From NCBI GenBank assembly GCA_041397365.1, contig JAWKWT010000009.1, positions 162,434 through 226,433 of the forward strand: a stretch of DNA of 64,000 nucleotides. The letters run 5' to 3'. Positions 7,639 through 17,543 of this stretch are shown in pieces. The notes under the pieces were generated by a model. That model made no database searches and was not told where the DNA came from. It worked only from the letters and a program-made list of their open reading frames with translations. Made by a program: the position numbers and the translations under genes. The stretch is from P52-10 sp041397365 (GTDB lineage: Bacteria > Pseudomonadota > Alphaproteobacteria > Rhizobiales > Xanthobacteraceae). Positions within the stretch are counted from its first letter, which is position 1, and the number at the start of each line of letters is the position of its first letter.

Positions 7639-9699
7639 CTACGAAACCTTCTGCGTCGCCCCTAAACGCGCATTCGCAAAACCGACATACCAGTCGAGGC
7701 AGCCGGGATTGGCCATCGCATCCTTGTTGATGACCTTTTCGATCGGCTGACCGAGCAGCAGCTTCTTGATCGGCAATTCCTGTTTCTTGCCGGAGAGCGT
7801 GCGCGGAATTTCCACGACTTGCAGCACCTCGTTCGGCACGAAGCGCGGCGACAGCGCGGAGCGAATCGCGCCGTTGATCTTCGCCTTGAGTGCGTCGTCG
7901 AGCGCGAGCCCCTCGCGCAGCACGACGAACAGCGGCATGTAGCTCTCGCGGCCGAGATATTCGAGATCGACCACCATCGAATCGAGCACCTCCGGCAGCG
8001 CCTCCACGGCGCTGTAGAGTTCGCTGGTGCCCATGCGCTGGCCGTGCCGGTTGATGGTCGCGTCGCTGCGGCCATAGATGATGCAGCCGCCGTTCGGCGT
8101 GATCTTCAGCCAGTCGCCGTGCCGCCACGCCGGCCCCCGCCCCGAGCCGTCGAAATTCGCCGGATAGGTGTCGAAGTAGCTCGCGACGTAACGCTTTTTG
8201 TCCTCGTCGCCCCAGAGGAAAATCGGCATCGACGGCAGCGGTTCAAGGCAGACCAGTTCGCCGACCTCGTCGACCAGCGGCTTGCCCTGTTCGTCCAGCG
8301 CCTCGACCGCGCAGCCGAGCATCCGGCACTGCATCTCGCCGGGGACCTGCGGCAGTTCGCGGTTCGCGCCGACGAAAGCGCCGGCGAAATCGGTGCCGCC
8401 GGAAATGTTGCACCACCAGATGTCCTTCTGCGCGGCGTTGCCGGTGCGCGCCGCGAGCTTGGCGAATTGCTCGGTGCCCCATCGCTGCACGTCTTCGCTC
8501 AAGGGCGAGCCGGTGACACCGAGGGCGCGGATTTTCGACAGGTCGCCGCAATCGCCAAGATCGAGATCCGCCTTCATGCAGCTGGCGTAGAACGCCGCGC
8601 CCGCGCCGAAAAAGGTGACGCCGGTATCGGCCGCGAACCGCCACAGCGTGCCCCAATCGGGCTTGTCCTTCGTGCCGCCGGGATTGCCGTCATAGATGCA
8701 GCAGGTGGTGCCGTTCAAAAGGCCGTTGGTCTGGCAGTTCCACATCACCCAGCCGGTCGACGAATACCAGTGGAAGCATTCGCCGAACGAATTCGGCGCG
8801 TAGCTGCATCCGACATCATTGTGCAGCACGTTGAGCGCCAGCGACATCAACAGGATGCCGCCATGGCCGTGCACGATCGGCTTCGGCAGGCCGGTCGTGC
8901 CGCTGGAATAGACGATCCACAGCGGATGATCGAACGGCACCCATTCGGGCGCGAAGGCCTTCGTCGCCGCATCGTCGCGCGCGACCGCATTAGCGAAACG
9001 TGTGGTGTCGCCGACGCCCGCGGTGCCGCCGAGATTCTCCAGCAGGATGACATGGGCAAGGCTCGGCAGCGCGGCGCGCAACTCCTTCACCACCGACGTC
9101 CGATCGTGATCCTTGCCGGCATAGCTGACGCCGTCGCAGGCGATCAGAACTTTCGGCGCGATCTGCTTGAAGCGGTCGAGCACCGCCGCCGTGCCCATGT
9201 CCGGCGCACACATGCTCCAGACGCCGCCGATGCTCGCGACCGCGAAGAATGAAATCATCGCCTCGATCACATTCGGCAGATAGGCGACGACGCGGTCGCC
9301 CTTCCGCACGCCCTGTTCGCGCAGATGCAGCGCCAGCGAGGCCGACTGCCGCTTCAGCTCCGGCCACGACAATTCGCGGCGCACGCCCTTTTCGTTCAGC
9401 GCAATCACCGCCGGCTGCCCGGCCGCATGCGCCGCATCGACGTGGCGGAAAACCTGCGCCACATAATTCACCTCGGCGCCCGGAAACCATTCCGTATTCG
9501 GCATGTCGCGCCGGCCGAGCACCGCCTTCGGCGGTTGCGGCGACTGAATGCGGAAATAGTCCCAGATGCTTTGCCAATAGGTGTCGAGGTCGGTGGTCGA
9601 CCAGCGCCACATCGCGTCGTACGACTCGAAGGACAGGCCGCGCGTGTCCTTCAGCCATTGGCGATAGAGGGCGATCTGCGGAACGTACGGCGCGCTCAT
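7639..9699 (-). CDS. Acetoacetyl-CoA synthetase
   Basis: A 686-residue adenylate-forming enzyme that activates acetoacetate with ATP and CoA, feeding ketone bodies or PHB breakdown products into central metabolism. The N-terminal WSTTDLDTYWQSIWDYF and WFPGAEVNYV segments are typical of AACS. The P-loop-like motif is YSSGTTGLPKPIVHGHGG. The core motif near residue 540 reads HGDWLKITPNGGCIIYGRSDATINRHGQR, and the C-terminal lid ends RTLSGKKQELPIKKLL with the catalytic Lys context. Length matches the family. The gene is intact, so this part of the window is not error-rich. Confidence 0.93.
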   Translation of the reverse strand: MSAPYVPQIALYRQWLKDTRGLSFESYDAMWRWSTTDLDTYWQSIWDYFRIQSPQPPKAVLGRRDMPNTEWFPGAEVNYVAQVFRHVDAAHAAGQPAVIALNEKGVRRELSWPELKRQSASLALHLREQGVRKGDRVVAYLPNVIEAMISFFAVASIGGVWSMCAPDMGTAAVLDRFKQIAPKVLIACDGVSYAGKDHDRTSVVKELRAALPSLAHVILLENLGGTAGVGDTTRFANAVARDDAATKAFAPEWVPFDHPLWIVYSSGTTGLPKPIVHGHGGILLMSLALNVLHNDVGCSYAPNSFGECFHWYSSTGWVMWNCQTNGLLNGTTCCIYDGNPGGTKDKPDWGTLWRFAADTGVTFFGAGAAFYASCMKADLDLGDCGDLSKIRALGVTGSPLSEDVQRWGTEQFAKLAARTGNAAQKDIWWCNISGGTDFAGAFVGANRELPQVPGEMQCRMLGCAVEALDEQGKPLVDEVGELVCLEPLPSMPIFLWGDEDKKRYVASYFDTYPANFDGSGRGPAWRHGDWLKITPNGGCIIYGRSDATINRHGQRMGTSELYSAVEALPEVLDSMVVDLEYLGRESYMPLFVVLREGLALDDALKAKINGAIRSALSPRFVPNEVLQVVEIPRTLSGKKQELPIKKLLLGQPIEKVINKDAMANPGCLDWYVGFANARLGATQKVS

Positions 9700-9720
9700 G
9701 ATGCTGGCATTCCATCGGTC

Positions 9721-9757
9721 TTGTCCGTTGCATGGAAATTACGGACAGCGGACACAA
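9721..9757. promoter_or_regulatory. Inverted-repeat operator candidate between divergent genes
   Basis: GTCCGT (9723-9728) and ACGGAC (9741-9746) form an inverted repeat with a 12-base spacer, and a second CGGAC half-site follows at 9749-9753. The element lies in the 115-base region between the divergent acetoacetyl-CoA synthetase and gamma-glutamyltransferase genes, so it could control both. The binding protein is unknown. Confidence 0.35.
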
Positions 9758-9814
9758 TAGTCGATAGCGACAAAGGCAAAATCGGCTAGTGTAGGAACAC
9801 GCAGGAAACGCCTT

Positions 9815-11419
9815 ATGACCCCGCAAAACCCGTCGTTCTGGTCCTTCCCCTATGTGTCGCAGCGCATGCCGCTCTTGGCCGAGAACGTCGTCTCGACCTC
9901 GCAGCCGCTGGCTTCCGCCGCGGGCCTGTCGATGTATCTGCGCGGCGGCAACGCCGCCGATGCGGCGCTGGCGACCGCGATTGCGCTGACGGTGCTTGAG
10001 CCGTGCCAGAACGGCATCGGCGGCGATGCCTTCGCGCTGATCTGGGCGGACGGCAAGCTGCACGGGCTCAACGCCTCGGGCCGCTCGCCGAAAAAGATGA
10101 CGCCGCAGCATTTCAAGGGGCGCGAAACGATGCCGATGCGCGGCTGGGATTCCGTGACGGTGCCGGGCACCGTGTCGGCCTGGCGCACGGTTTCGGAAAA
10201 ATTCGGCAAGCTGCCCTTCGCCGATCTGTTCGAGCCGGCGATCCGCTACGCCACCGACGGCTATCTGGTCTCGCCGACCGTGCAGCGGCAATGGAAGGCG
10301 CAGGTGGACGAGCTATTGCTGCATCCGGGCTATCGCGAAGCGTTCGCGCCGAAGGGCCATGCGCCCGCGCCCAGCGAACGCTTCGTCTGTCCGGGACAGG
10401 CGCGCACGCTGACTCGCATCGCCGAGAGCAAGGGCGATGATTTCTATCATGGCGAACTCGCCGCCGCGATCGCAGCGCATGCGCGCGCCACCGGCGGGCT
10501 GATCGAGGAAAGCGACCTCGCCGCGCACCGTCCCGACTGGGTGGAGCCGATCGCGATGAATTATCGCGACGTGACGCTGCACGAGATCGGGCCGAACGGA
10601 CAGGGCATCGGCGCGCTGATCGCGCTCGGCATTCTCGACTACTTCAACATCGATCCCGCAGACGCGGACGGCCCGCTGACGCAGCATCTGAAGATCGAGG
10701 CAATGAAACTCGCCTTCGCCGACATGGCCGACTATGTCGGCGATCCCGACACGATGCTCAACGTCACGGCGGAGCATCTGCTCGACCGCACCTACCTGCA
10801 CAAGCGCGCGACGCTGATCGATCCGGATCGCGCCATGCAGGCGCTGCCCGGATCGCCGCAGACCGGCGGCACCGTTTACTCCCACCGCCGCTGACAAGAG
10901 CGGCATGATGGTGTCGTTCATTCAATCGAATTTCAAAGGCTTGGCTCCGGCGTCGTCGTTCCCAACACCGGCATCGCGTTGCAGAACCGCGCCTTTGGCT
11001 TCAGCCTCAAGCGGTAAGGCCATCCCAATCAGGTCGCCTCGGCAAGCGGCCGTTCCACACCATCATTCCGGGCTTTCTCACACAGGGTGGCGCGCCGCTG
11101 ATGAGCTTCGGTGTCATGGGCGGCTCGATGCAGGCGCAGGGGCACTTGCAGATCACCTCGCGCCTTGCCGACCACGGGCAGAACCCGCAGGCCGCGAGCG
11201 ATGCGCCGCGCTGGCGCGTGCAGGATGACAACGAGACCATCGCGGTAGAATGGAATTTTCCGCAAGCGACCATCGACGGCCTGCGCGAGCGCGGCCAACG
11301 TGACGGTCGCGCCGCGCTTCGACACCGAATTCGGCTGCGGCCAGTTCGCGCTGAAGATCGACGGCGGCTATCTCGCGGCGTCCGATCATCGCAAGGACGG
11401 ATATCCGGTCGGGCTCTGA
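9815..11419 (+). pseudogene. Gamma-glutamyltransferase-family protein, several frameshifts
   Basis: Residues 1-355 read in one frame (MTPQNPSFWSFPY, AAGLSMYLRGGNAADAALAT) and match the YwrD-like branch of the Ntn-hydrolase gamma-glutamyltransferases. The reading then shifts near 10875, just after GGTVY, the region of the autocatalytic Thr, and near 10945. An in-frame TAA stands at 11015, and further shifts occur near 11050 and 11300. The family-like tail runs FIQSNFKG, GFLTQGGAPLMSFGVMGG, then FALKIDGGYLAASDHRKDGYPVGL. The intact protein would be about 530 residues. As it stands the gene cannot make a full enzyme. Confidence 0.8.
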
Positions 11420-11477
11420 CAGTCCACGAGGGGAGGAAGAGGAGAGCTTGCGCGGCGGATACGTGCTTGCGAAGATC

Positions 11478-12433
11478 ATGCGCGGCCGTTCGATCGATAC
11501 CGGATAGCGGTCCTTTTTGTTCCCTGTTTCAACGAAGCCGTCACGATCGCCAAGGTGGTCGGCGATTTCCGGCGCGTCCTGCCGAACGCGGCGATCCATG
11601 TCTATGACAACAATTCGTCGGACGGCACGGCCGCGAACGCCCACGACGCCGGCGCGATCGTCCGCACCGAGACACGGCAGGGCAAGGGCGCGGTCGTGCG
11701 GCGGATGTTCGCCGATATCGACGCCGACATCTATGTGATGACGGACGGCGACGACACCTACGACGCCGCCAGTGCGCCGGCGCTGATCGAATTGCTGGTG
11801 TCCGGCCCGCTCGACCTTGTCAACGGCGCACGGGAGACGGACATTGCCGCCGCGTTCCGGCCCGGCCACAGATTCGGCAACCGCCTGCTGACGGGGCTGG
11901 TCGACCGCATCTTCGGCGCCGACGTCAACGACATGCTGTCCGGCTACAAGATTTTCTCCCGCCGCTATGTGAAGTCCTTTCCGGCGATGTCGACCGGCTT
12001 CGAGATCGAAACCGAACTCATTGTCCATGCGCTCGAAATGCGGCTGCCGATCGCGGAAGTGGCGACGCCCTATCGCGTGCGCGCGGAAGGCTCGTCCAGC
12101 AAGCTGCACACGTTCCGCGACGGCTTTCGTATCCTGCGGCTGATCGTGCAGTTGGTGAAGGAGGAAAGGCCGATCCAGTTTTTCGGGCTGCTGGGTGCGA
12201 TCGCAGGCACGATCGCCATCGTTCTCGGCACTTCGGTCGTCATCGAGTTTGTGGAAACCGGCCTCGTGCCACGGCTTCCGACCGCCGTGTTCGCGACCGG
12301 GCGCGAGAGGTTGGCCGCCCTGCTCGCCTTTTTCTCAGGCCTCATTCTGGAAACGGTGACGCGCGGCCGCCGGGAGATCAAGCGTCTCGCCTATCTCGCC
12401 CTGGCACCGCCTGGATGCGACGACGAAAGTTGA
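11478..12433 (+). CDS. Family 2 glycosyltransferase with C-terminal membrane helices
   Basis: The body has the GT-A fold: VLFVPCFNEAVTIAKVV, HVYDNNSSDGTAANA, and the metal-binding TDGDDTYDAAS. Two hydrophobic helices at the C-terminus (FFGLLGAIAGTIAIVLG and LAALLAFFSGLIL) resemble polyprenyl-phosphate sugar transferases that act on the inner membrane. The frame that carries VLFVPCFNE has no start codon. The ATG at 11478 (MRGRSIDTG) lies in another frame, and one missing base near 11505 would join them, giving about 318 residues. Otherwise translation could start only at GTG 11555, losing the first strand of the fold. Confidence 0.75.
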
Positions 12434-12535
12434 GGCAATGTTCCTCCACAGAATGGCAGGTCTGAGCAGGACCGGTGGTCGCTTGCGAAAAAGAACGATA
12501 CGGTGCCGCCGGCAACAATCAGGGAGAAGCGTCTT

Positions 12536-13324
12536 ATGAATCCGAAGGGCAAGGTCTGCGTCGTCACCGGAGCGGCGAGCGGGATTGGCGAGGCTGTGGC
12601 GCGCGCCTTTGCAAAGGCCGGCGCGAAGGGCGTCGTCGTCGCCGATCTGAACGCCGAGGCCTTACGCAAGGTTGCCGACGAGATCGGCGGGCTCGCCGTG
12701 CCGACCGATGTCGGCAAGGAATCGGACATCCAGGCGCTGATCGCCGCGGCGGAAGCGAAATACGGCCCGGTCGATATCTTCTATTCGAATGCCGGCCTGT
12801 CCCGCGCCGGCATGGAGAGCGCCTCCGACGCCGACTGGGACATCAACTGGCGCGTGCATGTCATGAGCCATGTCTATGCTGCGCGCGTTCTGGTGCCGCA
12901 GATGCTGGCGCGGGGCTCCGGCTATCTCTTGAACACCGCATCCGCCGCCGGTCTGCTCACCTCGATGAACTCGATGGCCTATGGCGTCACCAAGGCGGCC
13001 GCGGTCTCACTCGCCGAGCATCTGGCGATCCAGTATGGCGACCGCGGCATCCGCGTTTCGGTCCTGTGCCCGCAATCGGTTCTGACCGGAATGACGCGGG
13101 CCCGACCGTCCGGCGCGCCGGCCGGCGCGGCCAGCGTCGATGGCGTGATGAGCGCGGATGAAGTGGCCCAGATCGTTCTCGACGCGATGGAGGCCGAGCG
13201 CTTCATGATCCTGTCGCATCAGACGGTTCACGCCTACGAGCAGCGCAAGACCTCCGACCGCGATCGCTGGCTCACCGGCATGCGCCGCCTGCGCGACAAG
13301 ATCTACGGCAAGCGCGAGGGCTGA
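12536..13324 (+). CDS. SDR-family oxidoreductase
   Basis: A 262-residue classical short-chain dehydrogenase. The NAD(P) motif TGAASGIG is at residues 12-19, the NAG motif reads SNAGLS, and the catalytic set is a Ser before SMAYGVTKAA (Tyr-x3-Lys). The ATG at 12536 follows GGGAGA by about nine bases. The C-terminal SHQTVHAYEQRKTSDRDRWLTGMRRL is typical of a group found in actinobacteria and Bradyrhizobium with unknown alcohol substrates. The substrate cannot be named. Confidence 0.85.
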   Translation: MNPKGKVCVVTGAASGIGEAVARAFAKAGAKGVVVADLNAEALRKVADEIGGLAVPTDVGKESDIQALIAAAEAKYGPVDIFYSNAGLSRAGMESASDADWDINWRVHVMSHVYAARVLVPQMLARGSGYLLNTASAAGLLTSMNSMAYGVTKAAAVSLAEHLAIQYGDRGIRVSVLCPQSVLTGMTRARPSGAPAGAASVDGVMSADEVAQIVLDAMEAERFMILSHQTVHAYEQRKTSDRDRWLTGMRRLRDKIYGKREG

Positions 13325-13369
13325 CCGTCGGCGCAATTCCTGTCGACCGTTCGCGATAATCGTTCGGAG

Positions 13370-13383
13370 TTGACCTAGCGCAA
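13370..13383. promoter_or_regulatory. Relaxed FixK-type box
   Basis: TTGA-CCTAGC-GCAA fits the relaxed FixK2 pattern TTG(A/C)-N6-(T/G)CAA. It lies 92 bases before the small gene at 13475 and close to the fixK cluster. The right half differs from a canonical FNR half-site, so this is a weaker candidate than those at 18236 and 18918. Confidence 0.4.
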
Positions 13384-13474
13384 AGGCCGCTTGCGAGGGC
13401 GCGGATAGCTTTCTCGCAAGCGGGTCGCCGCAGGTCGCGCGCCCCGCAGGATTCCGAACCGGGAGGAGCAACGG

Positions 13475-13729
13475 ATGAGCCGCAGCAACCGCGACACCAG
13501 CGACGGGTTGATCAAGGAATGCAGCGACGCCGTGCGAAGCGGCTTTTCCTTTCCGGACATCTGGGAACGGATTCTGAAAAAGCATCGCATGGTCGCCGGC
13601 GCGCCGGTGCAGACGTTCGAGGATGAATTCGTTCACCTCGACGTGCGGCTGAACAACGGCTACTGGCTCCGATATCACGCGGCGTCGAACGATTTTTCCC
13701 TGCGCCGGCCGCCTCATCGCGCGTTCTAG
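13475..13729 (+). CDS. Small hypothetical protein, 84 aa
   Basis: A soluble, charged 84-residue protein that begins MSRSNRDTSDGLIKECSDAV and contains FPDIWERILKKHRMVAGAPVQTFEDEFVHLDVRLNNG. GGAGGAGC is about nine bases before the ATG, so the start is firm. No family is recognised. A relaxed FixK box lies upstream, and the next gene on the same strand is also small, so both may belong to the low-oxygen response. That is inference. Confidence 0.7.
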   Translation: MSRSNRDTSDGLIKECSDAVRSGFSFPDIWERILKKHRMVAGAPVQTFEDEFVHLDVRLNNGYWLRYHAASNDFSLRRPPHRAF

Positions 13730-13824
13730 AGACATTCTGGACCGTTTCAGACTTTGCCGGACATGCTTCGGTCGGATAGACCTTGGCCGGATAGCCACAA
13801 CAATAACGATAAGGAGAACAATCC

Positions 13825-14139
13825 ATGAAATCGGTTCACGCATGGTCGGGACGATTCTGCGGCTGGATCGACGCCGACGGGCTTTTCAATCAGCAAGGCC
13901 GCCATGTCGGGCAGATCTATCGCGGCATCGTCTACAATGAGAACGGCAACTATCTCGGCGAGTTGATGGAGGAGCGGCTCATCACCAACATCCTGCGCAA
14001 GGACACGCATCGCTGGTACGGCTTCTTCGCCAATCCCGAGCCGAGCAAAGGCAGCGACGACCAGATCACCACCGAGGCGGCGAAGCCGATCCCGGATGGC
14101 TACGAGGACTTTCCCGATCTCGCAACGACCCGTTCATAA
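13825..14139 (+). CDS. Four-fold beta-flower-type small protein
   Basis: A 104-residue protein whose sequence shows four short beta-rich repeats: WSGRFCGWIDADGLFN, QQGRHVGQIYRGIVYN, ENGNYLGELMEERL and DTHRWYGFFANPEP. Each has an aromatic or Gly turn. This layout matches small proteins annotated as four-fold beta flower. AAGGAGA stands before the ATG. The function of the family is not known. It is followed by a strong terminator. Confidence 0.65.
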   Translation: MKSVHAWSGRFCGWIDADGLFNQQGRHVGQIYRGIVYNENGNYLGELMEERLITNILRKDTHRWYGFFANPEPSKGSDDQITTEAAKPIPDGYEDFPDLATTRS

Positions 14140-14244
14140 CGTCGGGCTTGCCTGACCGGACGTTTTTCTGGACGAATCCGCAACGCAATAGCCGTCTTAC
14201 GCGAAAGCGCGCGTGACGGCTTTGGATGAGAGGAATGCAAAAGC

Positions 14245-14283
14245 ATCGGGCCGGCTCATCGCGGCGGCCCGATACTTTTTTTT
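14245..14283 (+). terminator. Rho-independent terminator
   Basis: ATCGGGCC pairs with GGCCCGAT around a 13-base loop and is followed, after AC, by eight T residues. It ends the plus-strand unit of small genes and lies between it and the convergent universal stress protein gene. Confidence 0.85.
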
Positions 14284-14320
14284 GTTCTGCTCTTGGGTTG
14301 TTTTTGTCGACCACTCCCGC

Positions 14321-15139
14321 TCAATGGGAGAACAGGATGCTCATCGTCGGACTGGCGAGCAGATCGCGGGTGACGCCGCCGAGAATCCATTCCCGGAGCC
14401 GGCTGTGACCGAACGCGCCGGCCACGACGATTTCGGGACGGAACGCCGCGATACCGGCTTCGATCGAACGGCTGATATCTCCGTCGCCCGCGCGGCTGGC
14501 GACGTCCGCCGTCACCTGATGACGCGCGAGCCACTTGACGACATCGCTTGCGCTCGCGCGCTCCGGCGAACTGCCCATCTCCTCGATCGTCAGAATCTGC
14601 ACCTCAGCCGCCCGGCGCAACAAGGGCAGCGCGTCGCTGACGGCGCGCCGCGCCTCGCGCGTATCCTTCCAGGCGATCAGAATGCGCTCGGCGGCAAACG
14701 TGTCCGCCTCCGCCGGAACGACAAGCACCGGCCGCCCCGCCTGCATCAGCAGATTGGGAAGGTCCGGCCCGCGCATCAGGTTTCCCGGCGTCAGCGCCCG
14801 GCCGACGACCAAGAGATCGGCCGCACACGCCGATGCGACGATGAACGGATGCGGCAGCCGTTCGGCGCTGCGCCATTCCACCGCGTGCAAGTCCGCAGAG
14901 ACGGCATCACGAAACCGGCTCTCGATCGATCCAAGCTTCGCCAGCAGCTCCTGCCGCACCTGGGCAACGAAGTTTTCCGCGATCGGCCCCTCGATGAAAT
15001 ACGGCGAGATCGAGGATTGGCCAGCGGCAACGCCGATAGCCGCCGCGTTGAAGGTCTTTCCGAGGGATCGCGTCGCGGCCAGAACTCCGTTCATCGGAAG
15101 ATCGAGATCGAAGGCTGCCATCACCGTCGCATAGGTCAT
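14321..15139 (-). CDS. Universal stress protein, two UspA domains
   Basis: A 272-residue tandem UspA protein. The first domain ends with LLVVGRALTPGNLMRGPDLPNLLMQAGRPVLVVP and the second with IVVAGAFGHSRLREWILGGVTRDLL, which carries the ATP-binding G-2x-G-9x-G(S/T)-like element. The ATG at 15139 follows GAGGAG by about six bases. UspA proteins accumulate under starvation or anoxia. It lies next to fixK, in keeping with oxygen-dependent control, though no FixK box was found directly upstream. Confidence 0.88.
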   Translation of the reverse strand: MTYATVMAAFDLDLPMNGVLAATRSLGKTFNAAAIGVAAGQSSISPYFIEGPIAENFVAQVRQELLAKLGSIESRFRDAVSADLHAVEWRSAERLPHPFIVASACAADLLVVGRALTPGNLMRGPDLPNLLMQAGRPVLVVPAEADTFAAERILIAWKDTREARRAVSDALPLLRRAAEVQILTIEEMGSSPERASASDVVKWLARHQVTADVASRAGDGDISRSIEAGIAAFRPEIVVAGAFGHSRLREWILGGVTRDLLASPTMSILFSH

Positions 15140-15217
15140 GTCCCGCTCCTCGCCATTTTGCGGCGGCATGCCGCGATGTGTACCAATTCCCGGAGGCCAG
15201 TCCGGCTCACGGCCGGG

Positions 15218-15868
15218 TCAGGAATCCAGCCGGCGCAGCTCGCGCATATTGATGAGGCGGACTTTTCGCGAACTCGGCAGCGCGATCGCCTCCTGCGCTT
15301 CGAGCGCGGTTAGCGTGCGCGACACGGTCTCGATGGTGAGACCGAGATAGTCTGCGATATCCTGCCGCGACATCGGCAGCTCCACCGTGCCTGCGCTCGC
15401 CGCGCGATCGGCCATCTCCAGCAGGAAGGAGGCGACGCGCTCCTGCGCGGTGCGCACCAGCAGCAGGATGTGCTTTTCCGCGCGCTGCAATTCGGATGCG
15501 GTGATATGCAGCAGCGAAAGCGCGACATCGTTGTCGCACGCGACCTGGCGCAGCAGCGTCGAGCGCTTGATCGCCGACACCGTGCAGTTGGAAATCGCCT
15601 CGGCCGACATCCGGTGTTTCTTGCCGACTTCGAGCCCGAAAGTGTCGCCGGGTAGGTAGAACGCGCCGATCTGACGGCGGCCATCGTCGAGAATCTTGTA
15701 GGCTCGAACGGCCCCCGAAATCACCTGATAGACGTATTCGGACGGCTCGCCCTCGCCGTAGATTTCCGTATTCCGTGCATAGAGCATCGGCGTGGCGAAC
15801 TGGCTCAACGGCGTGGCAGTTGCAATATGCGCCGAACCGGCTGTGGAGGTGGTTTGCGCTGTCAGCAT
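15218..15868 (-). CDS. fixK: Crp/Fnr-family regulator FixK
   Basis: A 216-residue Crp/Fnr protein with an N-terminal cyclic-nucleotide-type barrel (VYQVISGAVRAYKILDDGRRQIGAFYLPGD) and a C-terminal winged helix. The recognition helix LTIETVSRTL carries the E..SR signature that reads TTGA half-sites. The N-terminal cysteine cluster of true Fnr is missing, which points to the FixK class acting downstream of FixLJ. It is divergent from fixL, as in Bradyrhizobium. A Cys equivalent to the redox-sensitive one of B. japonicum FixK2 near the DNA-binding helix is not present. Confidence 0.88.
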   Translation of the reverse strand: MLTAQTTSTAGSAHIATATPLSQFATPMLYARNTEIYGEGEPSEYVYQVISGAVRAYKILDDGRRQIGAFYLPGDTFGLEVGKKHRMSAEAISNCTVSAIKRSTLLRQVACDNDVALSLLHITASELQRAEKHILLLVRTAQERVASFLLEMADRAASAGTVELPMSRQDIADYLGLTIETVSRTLTALEAQEAIALPSSRKVRLINMRELRRLDS

Positions 15869-16013
15869 ATCAATGCTCCCCGTTGGTCATCATTCGGGTA
15901 CGCCGCAAACCGCTTTTGCGAAATTGGGATATTGCTCTTAAGGATAGTTCCTGAGGTCGCCTTCTGGTACATCCGCCGGGAGATCGGCCTTCCGTTCGCA
16001 ACTGAATTTTTCG

Positions 16014-17543
16014 ATGTCAGATCAAGGGGATATGAAAGCCACGCCGCAGACCGAAGAGCGCCTCGGACGCTGGCCGTCGCCACCCTGGGACTACGCCATC
16101 GCGCTTGGCGCGGTGGTGCTATCGGCGCTTGCCTGGCTGGCGCTCAATCACTTCTTTCACAACACTGCGCTGCCGCTGCTTTTCATTCCCGCGCTGCTCG
16201 TCGCCAGCGCCGTGGGCGGGCTCGGCCCGAGTCTGGCGGCGACCGCTCTGTCGCTCGCGATCGGCATCGCCCTGGAAGACTTCACTCGCTCCGATCCCGC
16301 GCGGATCGTCATTTTCGCCTTCGTCGCCATCGGCATCTGCTATTGGGGCGAGCAGCTTTACCGCAATCGACGCAAGGCGGCGCGGGCCACCGAAGATCTG
16401 CTGGCGGCGACCGCCGACCTGCGCGCCCGCGAAGCGCATGTGAATTCGATCCTGCAAACCGTCCCCGATGCGATGATCGTCATCAGCGAACAGGGCGTCA
16501 TCCAGTCGTTCAGCAGCGCCGCGGAACGGCTGTTCGGATACGATGCCGCCGAAGTGATCGGCTCGAATGTCCGGCGGCTGATGCCGAATCCCTATCGCGA
16601 CCAGCACGACAATTATCTCGCCCGCTACATGAACACCGGCGAAAAACGGATCATCGGCATCGGCCGCGTGGTGGTCGCCCTGCGCAAGGACGGCTCGACC
16701 TTTCCCATCGAACTCGCCGTCGGCGAGATGAATTCGAGCGGCCGGCGATTTTTCACCGGATTCATCCGCGACCTGAGCGAGCGGCAGCAGACCGAGGCGC
16801 GCCTGCAAGAGTTGCAGAGCGAACTGATCCACATCTCGCGCCTCAGCGCCATGGGCGAGATGGCTTCCGCGCTCGCGCACGAACTGAACCAGCCGCTGTC
16901 GGCGGTCGCGAACTACATGATGGGCTCGCGCCGGCTGCTGGAAACCGAGACCGGCGAGACCGCGCGACTGGTCCGCGACGCCATGGACAAGGCCGCCGAG
17001 CAATCCTTGCGCGCGGGCCAGATCATTCGCAGGCTCCGCGATTTCGTCGCGCGCGGCGAGAGCGAGAAGCGGGTCGAGAGCCTGAAGAAGCTGGTCGAGG
17101 AGGCCGCGGCGCTGGCGCTGGTCGGCGTCAAGGAGCACGGGGTGCGGGTGTCGTTCCGGATCGATCCGACGATCGACCGGGTTCTGGCCGACCGCGTGCA
17201 GATCCAGCAGGTCATTCTCAACCTCATCCGCAACGCGATCGAGGCCATGGAAGGCCAGCCGGTGCGCGAACTTGTCATCACCACGGAGCCGGTGGAAGAC
17301 CATATGGCCGCGATCAGCATTGCCGACACCGGCACGGGACTCGCGCCCGAAATCCTGCCAAAATTGTTCGAGCCATTCGTCAGCACCAAGAGCAACGGCA
17401 TGGGCGTAGGGCTTTCCATTTCGCGCACCATCGTCGAGGCGCATGGCGGCAGCATCTCGGCCCGGCCCAACCATGAACACGGAACGGTTTTCCGCCTGAC
17501 CTTGCGGATCGTAGACGACGGAGACTCCAGCGATGGATCATGA
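16014..17543 (+). CDS. fixL: Oxygen sensor histidine kinase FixL
   Basis: A 509-residue kinase. Residues 25-115 hold four membrane helices. The haem PAS domain covers roughly 140-260 and contains YRDQHDNYL with proximal ligand His198 and IIGIGR with Arg218, spaced exactly as His200 and Arg220 of B. japonicum FixL. The phospho-acceptor is His289 in SALAHELNQPLSAV, followed by N, G1 (IADTGTGL) and G2 (GMGVGLSISRTIVEAHGG) boxes. Loss of O2 from haem activates the kinase, which phosphorylates FixJ. The stop overlaps the fixJ start by 11 bases. Confidence 0.95.
   Translation: MSDQGDMKATPQTEERLGRWPSPPWDYAIALGAVVLSALAWLALNHFFHNTALPLLFIPALLVASAVGGLGPSLAATALSLAIGIALEDFTRSDPARIVIFAFVAIGICYWGEQLYRNRRKAARATEDLLAATADLRAREAHVNSILQTVPDAMIVISEQGVIQSFSSAAERLFGYDAAEVIGSNVRRLMPNPYRDQHDNYLARYMNTGEKRIIGIGRVVVALRKDGSTFPIELAVGEMNSSGRRFFTGFIRDLSERQQTEARLQELQSELIHISRLSAMGEMASALAHELNQPLSAVANYMMGSRRLLETETGETARLVRDAMDKAAEQSLRAGQIIRRLRDFVARGESEKRVESLKKLVEEAAALALVGVKEHGVRVSFRIDPTIDRVLADRVQIQQVILNLIRNAIEAMEGQPVRELVITTEPVEDHMAAISIADTGTGLAPEILPKLFEPFVSTKSNGMGVGLSISRTIVEAHGGSISARPNHEHGTVFRLTLRIVDDGDSSDGS

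Noticed and set aside
16119..17480. Long minus-strand frame opposite fixL
   Set aside because: It is an antisense shadow caused by codon bias; it has no motif and fixL is well supported.
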